Numbered from the stretch's first letter, positions 11,421 to 22,237 are shown. The stretch: DNA of 64,000 nucleotides from Agapanthus africanus (GCA_030015575.1 CM057338.1:832714353-832778352), one strand, 5' to 3'. Translations and numbers: made by a program. Notes: generated by a model from the sequence alone, not told the origin.

Positions 11421-11433
11421 TGGTATCAGAGCC
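11421..11433 (+). other. E3 primer binding site, copy 1
   Basis: TGGTATCAGAGCC, one base after the LTR, is complementary to the 3' end of plant initiator methionine tRNA, the standard Copia primer. The second copy is at 19570-19582. Confidence 0.95.
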
Positions 11434-13068
11434 AGGCTAGAGCATTAGGCGATGTGTTTACGAAGTTAAAACTCCGATCGAACCCGAAACGAACAAAATG
11501 GACCCCTCTCTGGAAATTTTTTAAATTTTGGGATTTTTCAGAATTAAAAATATGTAAAAAAATCAGCAGGGAATTCTAAGAATTACCATGAAACACGTGC
11601 CCACAATTCCACCAAAAGAGCGCGGATCCGCGGCATTAACCTAGTTAGCGCGGCGCTTCCGCGGCGGCACTGTAGGATTGGGACACGTGGCTTCATGGTT
11701 TTAACCGTAGGTACTTGCTGACCATTCTGGATATTTTTAATCTGTTCCAGGTGTTTAAAATTCTGGGGTTTGTTTTGTAATAGTAGACTCGATCGGAAAT
11801 TTTAAATTCGTATTTCTTTCCGGATATTTAGAAACTGTTAAACTATTTGAACGGATATCATTAACTTACTGTTTCCTGGTACGGCAAATTTTCAAGTGTT
11901 GAAATTTATTTGGGTTTAAATCGTTCGGAACAATTGTACAAGTTAAGCGGTGGACCCTCTAGAAGACACAAACCTTAACTCGATTATGTGACCGTCTTGA
12001 ACTGCCTTTTGAACCTTCGGGTTTGGGGCAGTACGGCGTGCCACATGTGAGGCGTTGGCTTGACCCTTCTACGGCTGGATCACCGGTACTGTGACATATT
12101 CTGGGATTATTTGAACCCCGCTCAAGTGTTGATCAGTTTAGGAAATTTTGGGTGTTTGATTATCTGTTCGAAAAGTTTAATACTGTATATTTATCTGGAA
12201 TGTGATACAATATGTAGAATTCATAGAGTTAGGCATGAAATGCGGAATATGTGATATTTCGGATTTATGATGTCTAAAGTGATTGTGGATTCCAAATATT
12301 GTAGTTTTACACTTTCTTTTCTGTGACCGTAAGTGTAATATGTGATATCGCCGGTTTCGTTGCTATATGATTCAACGACAATTGGGATGCGCATATTTAC
12401 TTACGTTGATGATATGAGATATTATGTGTTGCTGTGATATGTTATATTGGATCGTCGCGTTCTGAATAGCCGGGGGTTTTATGTGAGATGAGGGTTTTTA
12501 TTTTCATTCATGTAAAATTCATTTGTGATGTAATATTCTTTTATTTGGGGCACTTCCTGGTTGCGGTTGATGTCACCAGTGTATATTATTTACTTTTCCG
12601 CATTAGGTAGACCCAAGGAGGGGAGCACAAGTAACCGGGTTCTAGGGTCCAGTGGGAGGCCATCTCGAGGAGTCGAGACCGGGTCTCCTAACCCTAGAAT
12701 TGGCAGTGTTACTTGCCGCTCTCGTAGGGGTCTTGGGATGTGGGTTTGGCTATTCGTTGCGACCGTGGAATCCGTGTTTTATACAGGCTCGTATTGAAAA
12801 CACGGACGTCCTAGTATATCCAATATTTCATATATGTTCTTCTGCTGCAATGTTCTGTGATGAGATCATATTACTGCCTGAGACGAATGCTTATACTATA
12901 TATATATGCTGATATATAAATATTACTGCTTTCTTTTCTTCTGTGATGCTTAGGAAGCATAAGCTGATGGGATTTTTACTGATGGGATTTTTATTAATGA
13001 GATTAATAAAAGAAAAGAAACCTAAAGATGTTGTAGAATCAAAAACTTTATAAAAAGGGGTAGCTACA

Positions 13069-13312
13069 GTTTTGCTTTGCACAACGATATATACGATATA
13101 TCCTGCACCTTATTCGATGAGGAAAGGACCGAGATCCCTTCACCGGGAGTGACTCCTTTAGCAAAACTGGCAGATGCTACAAAACGCGGTTTGTCTTTTG
13201 ATTGCTTTTAGTGTTTTGCTTTGCACAGCGGTATACATGATATATCCTGCACCTTATTCGATGAGGAAAGGGCCGACGATCCCTTCACCGGGAGTGACCC
13301 CTTTAGCGAAAC
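13069..13312 (+). repeat. Duplicated about 100-bp stem-loop module in the E3 leader
   Basis: Copies at 13069-13167 and 13213-13312 share GTTTTGCTTTGCAC at one end and TTTAGC(A/G)AAAC at the other, which pair with each other. Inside is a second short palindrome (GATATAT-ACG-ATATATC in copy 1, GGTATA-CATGA-TATATCC in copy 2) and the conserved ATCCCTTCACCGGGAGTGAC. E6 has two homologous modules at about 49030-49137 and 49170-49269 that keep the pairing with changed bases. Confidence 0.8.
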
Positions 13313-13446
13313 TAAGAAAAGCCTCGAAAACACTCCTTTTCAAAACTTCACTCGATTCTACGACGATATCAAGTTCATTACGCTCGGGGTTTTCTGAAAA
13401 ACCTGCGTAGCCCTCCGTCATTTCAGATAAAGACTAGTTAGTATTC

Positions 13447-13660
13447 GTGCTACGTTTTTTGACTATGTTAAGGCGTAGTGTGCGGTAGCTAATTAGTAGT
13501 TATCTGTTAAAACATGAGATGTGATTGGATTAGGGTAGTTGTGCGACTTTGTTGACTATGTTAAGGGTCGTGCAGGTGGATTTAATTCAATCGGGAAATG
13601 ACGGGTTGAACTTGGCTAGCAATTATGATTTGTTGACTATGTTAAGGTCATAAATTGCTA
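13447..13660 (+). repeat. Three tandem hairpins with a shared loop in the E3 leader
   Basis: Each has the same apical sequence TTGACTATGTTAAGG, which forms an inner TTGAC/GTTAA helix, closed by a different outer stem: CTACG/CGTAG at 13450-13478, GTGCGAC/GTCGTGC at 13541-13573, and a stem of about 12 bp, TAGCAATTATGA/TCATAAATTGCTA, at 13617-13660. The second E3 unit repeats them 8149 bp later. E6 has three equivalents with apex TTGGCCTTCGTCAAGG. Confidence 0.85.
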
Positions 13661-14124
13661 GGGGCAAAATATTATCGGGAATTTCAAGTGTTGAAATTTG
13701 CAATGAGATTGCATACCTCCTATGAGATAGTTGGATCCCGATACCCACTGCGAGTAAGAGTTACTCCTGGGAGAGTTTTACACAGGACAATTAGTCATTC
13801 AAGTAGGTGTCTAGAAAAGTGTTAACGAGGTTACGCCTCTGGGAAAACGAGGTTTACATTAATTAGGTCCGTGCGAGAGCACGGGGAACCTCCCTCAAAG
13901 TACCGACACTGATCTGGCTGAAAGATTGACGAAATTGTAGGGTGTAATTAATCCCGGCTAATCTTACCTTTTAGGGTTTGAAGGCAGATTTGATAAAAAC
14001 AGTGGGAGACATCCTGATTAGATAAGATAATAACCAATCTAATCTTGCAAGAGCATACGCTAAAGTGTTTTCTTCTCTCTCTCTCCAGGTAGCGACCATT
14101 TCAGGCCATAATCAAGATAATAAT

Positions 14125-15597
14125 ATGGATGTATTGACTAAACCTAATTATTGTACTGAGCAAGGGAACGTTAGACCCGTTCTTTCTTATAAGAGTTATA
14201 AGACTGAACAGGAAACAGGAGAATATCTGGATTCTCACGCCGCCCAAAAGAACATACATGTTGATGCATCTTCTTCGGGTGTGTTAGTTATTGAGAACTG
14301 TTTCTCAGTTCACCCTACGTCCTGGGTATTGGATACCGGATCAGGATCCCACATATGTAAACAGTTACATGGGCTACGTAAAGGTAGAGAACTGGGAAAA
14401 GGTGATCATTCCGTTCAAGTAGGGAACGGTGCAAGTATTGTAGCCAAAGCAGTTGGCGAATATCACCTTGTATTACCAAGTTGTAATACACTGATTCTAA
14501 ATGAGTGCTATTATATACCGAACATGATGTGCAACATTATATCAGTTTCTTTATTGAGTAAAGAGGGATATAATTTTGTAGTACAGGATAATGTTATGAA
14601 CATATTCCTAAATCAAAAGTTGATTGCATCAGGCTCGTTACATAATGGCATATTCATTCTAAATCAGAATACAGTCCTGAATATACAAAACACACACAAG
14701 AGGAAAAGTTCAGATATGAACGAATCCTACTTGTGGCATTGTAGACTTGGTCATATCAATGCGACACGACTGGCTAAGTTACATAGAGATGGTTATTTGA
14801 ATCCGTTCGAATTATCATCTTATGATACTTGCCATTCATGTCTCAAAGGAAAAATGACCAAAGCTCCGTTTAGTGGACACGGAGAAAGAGTTACCGAACT
14901 CTTAGGACTGGTACATAGTGATGTATGCGGTCCCATGTCTACGCATGCCAGGAACGGTTCTTCCTACTTCATTACATTCACTGACGATCTCTCCAGATAC
15001 GGACATGTGTTCCTGTTGAAACACAAGTCTGAAGCTTTTGAGAAATTCAGAGAATATAAGCACGAAGTAGAGAACCAAACGGGCAAAAGTATTAAGATTC
15101 TTCGATCTGATCGAGGAGGTGAATACTTAAGCGGTGAGTTTTTAAATTATCTAAAAGAGAATGGGATTCTCTCTCAGCTTACTCCTCCTTATACACCACA
15201 GCACAACGGTGTATCGGAGCGGAGGAATCGCACCCTATTAGATATGGTGCGCTCTATGATGAGCGAGGCTGAGTTACCTATTTCCTTCTGGGGGTATGCG
15301 CTTGAGACAGCAGCGTACCTATTGAATCAAGTTCCGTCTAAATCTGTGCCTACCACACCACATGAGATATGGAGTGGGAAGAAACCATATTTTAAACGAG
15401 TTAAGATATGGGGTTGTCCGGCCTATGTCAAAAGACAAAATCCAGACAAGCTCGAGACACGATCAGTTCTTTGCAAATTTGTGGGATATCCTAAGAATTC
15501 TCAAGGATATATTTTCTATCACGCTGAGGAACAAAAAGTGTTTGTTTCTCAATATGCCACCTTTTTGGAAAAGGAATTTCTTGCAAAAAGAAATTAG
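14125..15597 (+). CDS. E3 copy 1 pol, frame 1: protease and integrase
   Basis: Start chosen at the first in-frame ATG (14125), 37 bp after the splice-acceptor-like AG; the frame is open further upstream only from a GTG. A short N-terminal region lacks a gag zinc knuckle. The aspartic protease motif VLDTGSGSHIC is at about 14326-14360. Integrase follows, with the zinc-binding HCRLGH...CHSC, then catalytic residues D (LVHSDVCGPM), D (LRSDRGGEY) and E (HNGVSERRNRTLLDMVRSMM), and the Copia C-terminal GKKP and WGCPAYVKR blocks. The frame ends at a TAG just after ATFLEKEFLA; RT continues in the next frame, shifted at an A5 run (15585-15589). Protease and integrase otherwise look intact. Confidence 0.9.
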   Translation: MDVLTKPNYCTEQGNVRPVLSYKSYKTEQETGEYLDSHAAQKNIHVDASSSGVLVIENCFSVHPTSWVLDTGSGSHICKQLHGLRKGRELGKGDHSVQVGNGASIVAKAVGEYHLVLPSCNTLILNECYYIPNMMCNIISVSLLSKEGYNFVVQDNVMNIFLNQKLIASGSLHNGIFILNQNTVLNIQNTHKRKSSDMNESYLWHCRLGHINATRLAKLHRDGYLNPFELSSYDTCHSCLKGKMTKAPFSGHGERVTELLGLVHSDVCGPMSTHARNGSSYFITFTDDLSRYGHVFLLKHKSEAFEKFREYKHEVENQTGKSIKILRSDRGGEYLSGEFLNYLKENGILSQLTPPYTPQHNGVSERRNRTLLDMVRSMMSEAELPISFWGYALETAAYLLNQVPSKSVPTTPHEIWSGKKPYFKRVKIWGCPAYVKRQNPDKLETRSVLCKFVGYPKNSQGYIFYHAEEQKVFVSQYATFLEKEFLAKRN

Positions 15598-17356
15598 TGG
15601 CAAAGAGGTAGAACTGGAAGAGGTTCCAGAAACACAAATTGCAACTGAAGATTTAGCAGAATCAGAGGATTCAGTAGTACCCGACGAACCCCAGCCTCTC
15701 CGCAGATCTAGTAGGGTTTCTCGTCCACCTGAGAGATACTACGGTTTTCTCATTGATGGTGGAAGCGAGGATTGCATCATGGATGATGATGAACCGACTA
15801 GTTTCGAGCAGGCCATCACGAGTGGTGACTCTGTGAAATGGCTGGATGCAATGCGATCTGAGATGGAATCCATGTACACCAACAAAGTATGGACTTTGGA
15901 AAATGCTCCTGAAGGGGTAAAACCCATTGGGAGCAAGTGGATCTTTAAAAAGAAATTTGGTGTAGATGGAAAAGTTGAGGCTTTCAAAGCTAGACTTGTA
16001 GCAAAGGGTTTTCGTCAACGACCAGGTGTGGACTATGACGAAACCTTTTCTCCAGTAGCTATGCTTAAGTCCATCCGGATCTTACTTGCCATTGCTGCAT
16101 ACCATGACTACGAAATCTGGCAAATGGATGTTAAGACCGCCTTTCTAAACGGTGATTTAGAAGAGTGCGTGTACATGACTCAGCCAGAGGGCTTCGTAGA
16201 TAGTGGGAGCAGCAGAAAGGTGTGCAAGCTGCTAAAATCCATTTATGGGTTAAAGCAAGCATCGCGGAGTTGGAACATCTGTTTTGATGTTGTAGTCAAA
16301 GAGTTTGACTTCATCAAAAATATAGATGAACCTTGTATCTATAAAAAGGTAGCAGAGGGTAAGGTTGTCTTCCTCGTATTGTACGTGGATGACATACTCT
16401 TGATAGGAAATGATATTCCTATGCTACAATCAGTCAAGCTCTTCTTATCACAGAGATTCTCAATGAAAGATCTAGGTGATGCCTCCTGCATATTGGGAAT
16501 CATGATCTATAGAGATAGATCTAAACGGATATTGGGATTGTCCCAATCCAGGTACATTGACACCATACTAAAGAGGTTTAGTATGGAAGAATCCAAACGT
16601 GGGAATCAGCCCACGATCTCTGGACTCACTCTCTCCAAAGAGATGTCTCCCAAGACTGATTTGGAGAGAGCTCGCATGCAAGGGATACCCTATGCTTCGG
16701 CAGTAGGCTCTATCATGTATGCGATGCTATGTACCAGACCCGATGTAGCATACTCACTATGTGTAGTGAGTCGGTATCAAGCAGATCCTGGAGAGAGTCA
16801 TTGGACAGCTGTGAAGAACATTCTCAAGTACTTGCGAAGGACTAAGGAGATGTTCTTGGTGTATGGTAACGGAGAACTCCAGGTGGAGTCCTTTACCGAT
16901 TCCAGCTTCCAAAGTGATAAGGACGACTCTAAGTCGCATTCGGGTTTTGTCTTTACCCTCAATGGAGGGGCGGTATGTTGGAAGAGTTCCAAACAGGATA
17001 CCGTTGCAGACTCAACGATGGAGGCTGAATACATCGCTGCCAACGATGCTGTCTGGATCAAGAAGTTCATTAGTGAACTTGGTGTGGTTCCATCCATTGA
17101 GCATCCAATACCTCTGTATTGCGATAACAATGGAGCTGTGGCTTTAGCCAAGGAACCCAGGTCCCATCAGAAGTCCAGACATATTCTGAGGCGGTATCAC
17201 CTGATCAGGGAGATAGTTGATCGCCGGGAGATCGAGGTCAGGAGAGTAGATACGAAGGACAACACTGCGGATCCATTCACAAAGGCTATTCCCCAGATAC
17301 AGTTTGAGAGATTATTCGGGATGCTAGGTATGAGATACTACAGCAGCTGGCCTTAG
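15590..17356 (+). CDS. E3 copy 1 pol, frame 2: reverse transcriptase and RNase H
   Basis: It continues the polyprotein in the +1 frame after the A5 run. Copia RT blocks follow in order: WLDAMRSEMESMYTNKVW, KWIFKKKFGVDGKVEAFKARLVAKG, QMDVKTAFLNGDLEECVYM, and the catalytic YVDDILLIGND (YVDD at 16382-16393). RNase H follows with ESFTDSSFQSD, a STMEAEYIAA glutamate and LYCDNNGAVALA, ending near HQKSRHILRRYHLIREIV. The stop TAG at 17354 lies just before the polypurine tract. All catalytic residues are present, so this is probably a recently active enzyme. It has no own start codon in a sensible place and needs a frameshift, or is one base away from intact. Confidence 0.9.
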   Translation, partial: EISGKEVELEEVPETQIATEDLAESEDSVVPDEPQPLRRSSRVSRPPERYYGFLIDGGSEDCIMDDDEPTSFEQAITSGDSVKWLDAMRSEMESMYTNKVWTLENAPEGVKPIGSKWIFKKKFGVDGKVEAFKARLVAKGFRQRPGVDYDETFSPVAMLKSIRILLAIAAYHDYEIWQMDVKTAFLNGDLEECVYMTQPEGFVDSGSSRKVCKLLKSIYGLKQASRSWNICFDVVVKEFDFIKNIDEPCIYKKVAEGKVVFLVLYVDDILLIGNDIPMLQSVKLFLSQRFSMKDLGDASCILGIMIYRDRSKRILGLSQSRYIDTILKRFSMEESKRGNQPTISGLTLSKEMSPKTDLERARMQGIPYASAVGSIMYAMLCTRPDVAYSLCVVSRYQADPGESHWTAVKNILKYLRRTKEMFLVYGNGELQVESFTDSSFQSDKDDSKSHSGFVFTLNGGAVCWKSSKQDTVADSTMEAEYIAANDAVWIKKFISELGVVPSIEHPIPLYCDNNGAVALAKEPRSHQKSRHILRRYHLIREIVDRREIEVRRVDTKDNTADPFTKAIPQIQFERLFGMLGMRYYSSWP

Positions 17357-17359
17357 TGC

Positions 17360-17370
17360 AAGTGGGAGAT
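17360..17370 (+). other. E3 polypurine tract, copy 1
   Basis: AAGTGGGAGAT lies immediately before the TGTTAG of the second LTR, the usual plus-strand primer position. The second unit repeats it at 25509-25519. A similar CAGTGGGAGAC occurs internally near 14001-14010. Confidence 0.85.
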
Positions 17371-19568
17371 TGTTAGTTATGTATATGCCCTAGAGGCCAT
17401 TGTTGTACATTTGATGTATATTATAATGGATGCTTGGTTATATATAGAGATGACTTTCTTGCTCGTCATGATAGTATGCTATTTGGTTTCACTTTATCTT
17501 AACATGTTGGCTTGTATTGGTTTACTGTTTTACTCTCACATGTTGATAAAGCCCTTAGGATCTGTACTCGACTACTGGGACTATGATGAGATCATACTAG
17601 TGGGGCCGCGGTAGTCGATGAGTACATCCTATAACTGTTCCTAGTCGAGGGTATATCGAGACAGGGCATCGATACACCAGGGTAGACTAGCGTATACGCA
17701 TCTTGACCCATATGATGGGCGATGGATGATCCCATATCCATCGGTGTTAGACATCAGAGATGGTGTACGGGTGCTCAGTGGAGACTGGGTACACTGGACG
17801 GACTCGCCGAGAACTCCCAGATGGTGTTATACCACACGTCAGATGGCAGTTCTCCGGTGACACTGGTACAGGGTAGTCTGTAGACCCGAGATCGTCATAG
17901 AGTCTTGTGTGATTCCCACTGTGCTTTGATTTCCACCTTACCACGTCCAAGAGGGCGTGCAAAACGGTGGCTTTTGGGTACAGTCCCGAATCACATGGAG
18001 GCAATGAGCGATAGGAGGGGATTCGTCTCTCCCGGTATAGGGAGTTGATGTTGTGCTGTGTTCGATTGGCTATAACTGGAAGTCCCTGGCCAGGGCTGAT
18101 ATAGAGATTTACTGGTAAGTGTTACTAGTAGTTTCTCGACCCGTTATGAGCCATACATCGACACGACTTATCGGTTACTGGGGTCTGACGTATTCCACCC
18201 CTAGACTTGATATGCGACATATCAGACGAACAGACCGGACTGTACGGGAGTGTTACTGATCGGATTCACAGGAGAACGCACAGGCTAGCTTGTTGATCTT
18301 CTGATCGCTCAATACCTGGGTGGCTGTTACGTTTAGCTGACCGCTTGCAGCTTGTGGGTGTTTGATATGATCATCACCTGCTACCGGCGTATTGACGATT
18401 CTTTAGAGTCCTACACAGAGGTTTCTTGGCTCAGGCGAAACGAAGTAGTGGCGCATATGTGATATGCGCAGGAGCGTGAATAATGCGATATGGGATACCG
18501 TATTATATTCTCGCGATATATGGATATGAACCGGGTCATCGGATCAAGTGTTGATTCGATGAATCGGTACATGATATATTAGTCGGTTATATTCGATATA
18601 GCCGGATCGTCGGATCAAGTGTTGATTCGATGATTTAATATATAATAATATATATGATATATTATTATATTAACTAATATTGGCTTGCTTTATTATTTCA
18701 TTTTCTCAGTGGATGATACATTGATATATATGCGATATATGTTAATTGTATTATTTTCTTTTGTTGCAAATATATAATATATATATGTGATATATATTAT
18801 TGTGACATCATATGATTAATTGTTAAACATGTTTAAGGATGATTAATTGAGGTTAGGGTTTGATTAGGGTTAGATGATTCATGCACCTTCTAGAAGATTT
18901 TTTCTTTTGTCATTCTTAGGATATTTTGTGATGACACATTCTTAACCTAACCAAACCCTAACCCTAGTTGTTTCTCTACACATTCTCATCCATTCATCCT
19001 TGACCATGGTTAAAAGATCAATCATATGTTTTATTTCTATTCATCACAAAAGAAAATGGATTATCATTATTCTTTTTCCATGATCATCTTCTTCTTCTTC
19101 TCTCTTGAAGAAGCTCTCTTGAAAATTCTTATGTGATGAAAGATTATGAGAAAATGACATTAAAAGAAAGCAAAATCACTACTCTCTCATCCTCATCTCA
19201 TCTAGCCCATGGGATTAGGGTGTTCTTCTCTTTTGAGTGAGAAAGCTTGAGTCGAAGCAACCTCAAGGTAGATCATCGGAGATTTTGATTACGACAAGCT
19301 AGAATGGATCGTTCGAGTCGTGGAGCCTCTCATGAGTCCGGGAGATCATGGATCGCGGCAAAGGGACTTCTACTCGGAGCTTGTGAAGTGAAGGAGCGGA
19401 CTACAAAGGTTGTAATCCCTCACACTTAGATAAAAGTTATCATATTGCATGTTAAACCCTAATAATCTAGCAAAGATCCCGGCTTTGGGTTGTTCGGTAC
19501 GTCTAAAATTTTATCCGGGCATGTTTGATGCCTTTAGAACCTTCACAAGAGTGCCTAGGAACCCTACA
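17371..19568 (+). repeat. E3 LTR 2 (shared by both units)
   Basis: 2198 bp, nearly identical to LTR 1 and LTR 3. It serves as 3' LTR of unit 1 and 5' LTR of unit 2. A few single-base differences are seen (for example CCAGGGTAG near 17675 against CCAGAGTAG in LTRs 1 and 3). The PBS follows at 19570-19582. Confidence 0.95.
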
Positions 19569-19582
19569 GTGGTATCAGAGCC

Positions 19583-22237
19583 AGGCTAGAGCATTAGGCG
19601 ATGTGTTTACGAAGTTAAAACTCCGATCGAACCCGAAACGAACAAAATGGACCCCTCTCTGGAAATTTTTTAAATTTTGGGATTTTTCAGAATTAAAAAT
19701 ATGTAAAAAAATCAGCAGGGAATTCTAAGAATTACCATGAAACACGTGCCCACAATTCCACCAAAAGAGCGCGGATCCGCGGCATTAACCTAGTTAGCGC
19801 GGCGCTTCCGCGGCGGCACTGTAGGATTGGGACACGTGGCTTCATGGTTTTAACCGTAGGTACTTGCTGACCATTCTGGATATTTTTAATCTGTTCCAGG
19901 TGTTTAAAATTCTGGGGTTTGTTTTGTAATAGTAGACTCGATCGGAAATTTTAAATTCGTATTTCTTTCCGGATATTTAGAAACTGTTAAACTATTTGAA
20001 CGGATATCATTAACTTACTGTTTCCTGGTACGGCAAATTTTCAAGTGTTGAAATTTATTTGGGTTTAAATCGTTCGGAACAATTGTACAAGTTAAGCGGT
20101 GGACCCTCTAGAAGACACAAACCTTAACTCGATTATGTGACCGTCTTGAACTGCCTTTTGAACCTTCGGGTTTGGGGCAGTACGGCGTGCCACATGTGAG
20201 GCGTTGGCTTGACCCTTCTACGGCTGGATCACCGGTACTGTGACATATTCTGGGATTATTTGAACCCCGCTCAAGTGTTGAGCAGTTTAGGAAATTTTGG
20301 GTGTTTGATTATCTGTTCGAAAAGTTTAATACTGTATATTTATCTGGAATGTGATACAATATGTGGAATTCATAGAGTTAGGCATGAAATGCGGAATATG
20401 TGATATTTCGGATTTATGATGTCTAAAGTGATTGTGGATTCCAAATATTGTAGTTTTACACTTTCTTTTCTGTGACCGTAAGTGTAATATGTGATATCGC
20501 CGGTTTCGTTGCTATATGATTCAACGACAATTGGGATGCGCATATTTACTTACGTTGATGATATGAGATATTATGTGTTGCTGTGATATGTTATATTGGA
20601 TCGTCGCGTTCTGAATAGCCGGGGGTTTTATGTGAGATGAGGGTTTTTATTTTCATTCATGTAAAATTCATTTGTGATGTAATATTCTTTTATTTGGGGC
20701 ACTTCCTGGTTGCGGTTGATGTCACCAGTGTATATTATTTACTTTTCCGCATTAGGTAGACCCAAGGAGGGGAGCACAAGTAACCGGGTTCTAGGGTCCA
20801 GTGGGAGGCCATCTCGAGGAGTCGAGACCGGGTCTCCTAACCCTAGAATTGGCAGTGTTACTTGCCGCTCTCGTAGGGGTCTTGGGATGTGGGTTTGGCT
20901 ATTCGTTGCGACCGTGGAATCCGTGTTTTATACAGGCTCGTATTGAAAACACGGACGTCCTAGTATATCCAATATTTCATATATGTTCTTCTGCTGCAAT
21001 GTTCTGTGATGAGATCATATTACTGCCTGAGACGAATGCTTATACTATATATATATGCTGATATATAAATATTACTGCTTTCTTTTCTTCTGTGATGCTT
21101 AGGAAGCATAAGCTGATGGGATTTTTACTGATGGGATTTTTATTAATGAGATTAATAAAAGAAAAGAAACCTAAAGATGTTGTAGAATCAAAAACTTTAT
21201 AAAAAGGGGTAGCTACAGTTTTGCTTTGCACAACGATATATACGATATATCCTGCACCTTATTCGATGAGGAAAGGACCGAGATCCCTTCACCGGGAGTG
21301 ACTCCTTTAGCAAAACTGGCAGATGCTACAAAACGCGGTTTGTCTTTTGATTGCTTTTAGTGTTTTGCTTTGCACAGCGGTATACATGATATATCCTGCA
21401 CCTTATTCGATGAGGAAAGGGCCGACGATCCCTTCACCGGGAGTGACCCCTTTAGCGAAACTAAGAAAAGCCTCGAAAACACTCCTTTTCAAAACTTCAC
21501 TCGATTCTACGACGATATCAAGTTCATTACGCTCGGGGTTTTCTGAAAAACCTGCGTAGCCCTCCGTCATTTCAGATAAAGACTAGTTAGTATTCGTGCT
21601 ACGTTTTTTGACTATGTTAAGGCGTAGTGTGCGGTAGCTAATTAGTAGTTATCTGTTAAAACATGAGATGTGATTGGATTAGGGTAGTTGTGCGACTTTG
21701 TTGACTATGTTAAGGGTCGTGCAGGTGGATTTAATTCAATCGGGAAATGACGGGTTGAACTTGGCTAGCAATTATGATTTGTTGACTATGTTAAGGTCAT
21801 AAATTGCTAGGGGCAAAATATTATCGGGAATTTCAAGTGTTGAAATTTGCAATGAGATTGCATACCTCCTATGAGATAGTTGGATCCCGATACCCACTGC
21901 GAGTAAGAGTTACTCCTGGGAGAGTTTTACACAGGACAATTAGTCATTCAAGTAGGTGTCTAGAAAAGTGTTAACGAGGTTACGCCTCTGGGAAAACGAG
22001 GTTTACATTAATTAGGTCCGTGCGAGAGCACGGGGAACCTCCCTCAAAGTACCGACACTGATCTGGCTGAAAGATTGACGAAATTGTAGGGTGTAATTAA
22101 TCCCGGCTAATCTTACCTTTTAGGGTTTGAAGGCAGATTTGATAAAAACAGTGGGAGACATCCTGATTAGATAAGATAATAACCAATCTAATCTTGCAAG
22201 AGCATACGCTAAAGTGTTTTCTTCTCTCTCTCTCCAG
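19583..22237 (+). other. E3 gag-less structured leader, copy 2
   Basis: Near-identical copy of the first leader, offset by 8149 bp, with the same modules (21218-21316, 21362-21461) and three hairpins (21596-21631, 21690-21723, 21766-21809). At 20269-20283 it keeps a perfect GCTCAA-GTG-TTGAGC palindrome, whose equivalent in copy 1 (12120-12134) is mutated, so copy 2 looks ancestral at that site. Confidence 0.75.

Larger units (their letters stand above)
11434..14088 (+). other. E3 gag-less structured leader, copy 1
   Basis: This 2.65-kb region lies where Copia gag normally is. The longest ORFs are under 90 codons and show no gag domain or CCHC knuckle. Instead there are repeated stem-loop modules: a GC hairpin near 11620-11680, a 99-bp module twice (13069-13167 and 13213-13312), three related hairpins (13447-13482, 13541-13574, 13617-13660), an AATTTCAA/TTGAAATT hairpin (13680-13698), and CCGTGC-GAGA-GCACGG with a GNRA-type loop (13869-13884). 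It ends with a pyrimidine tract and AG at 14087-14088, like a 3' splice site. It may serve packaging, dimerisation or splicing; that is inference. Confidence 0.75.
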
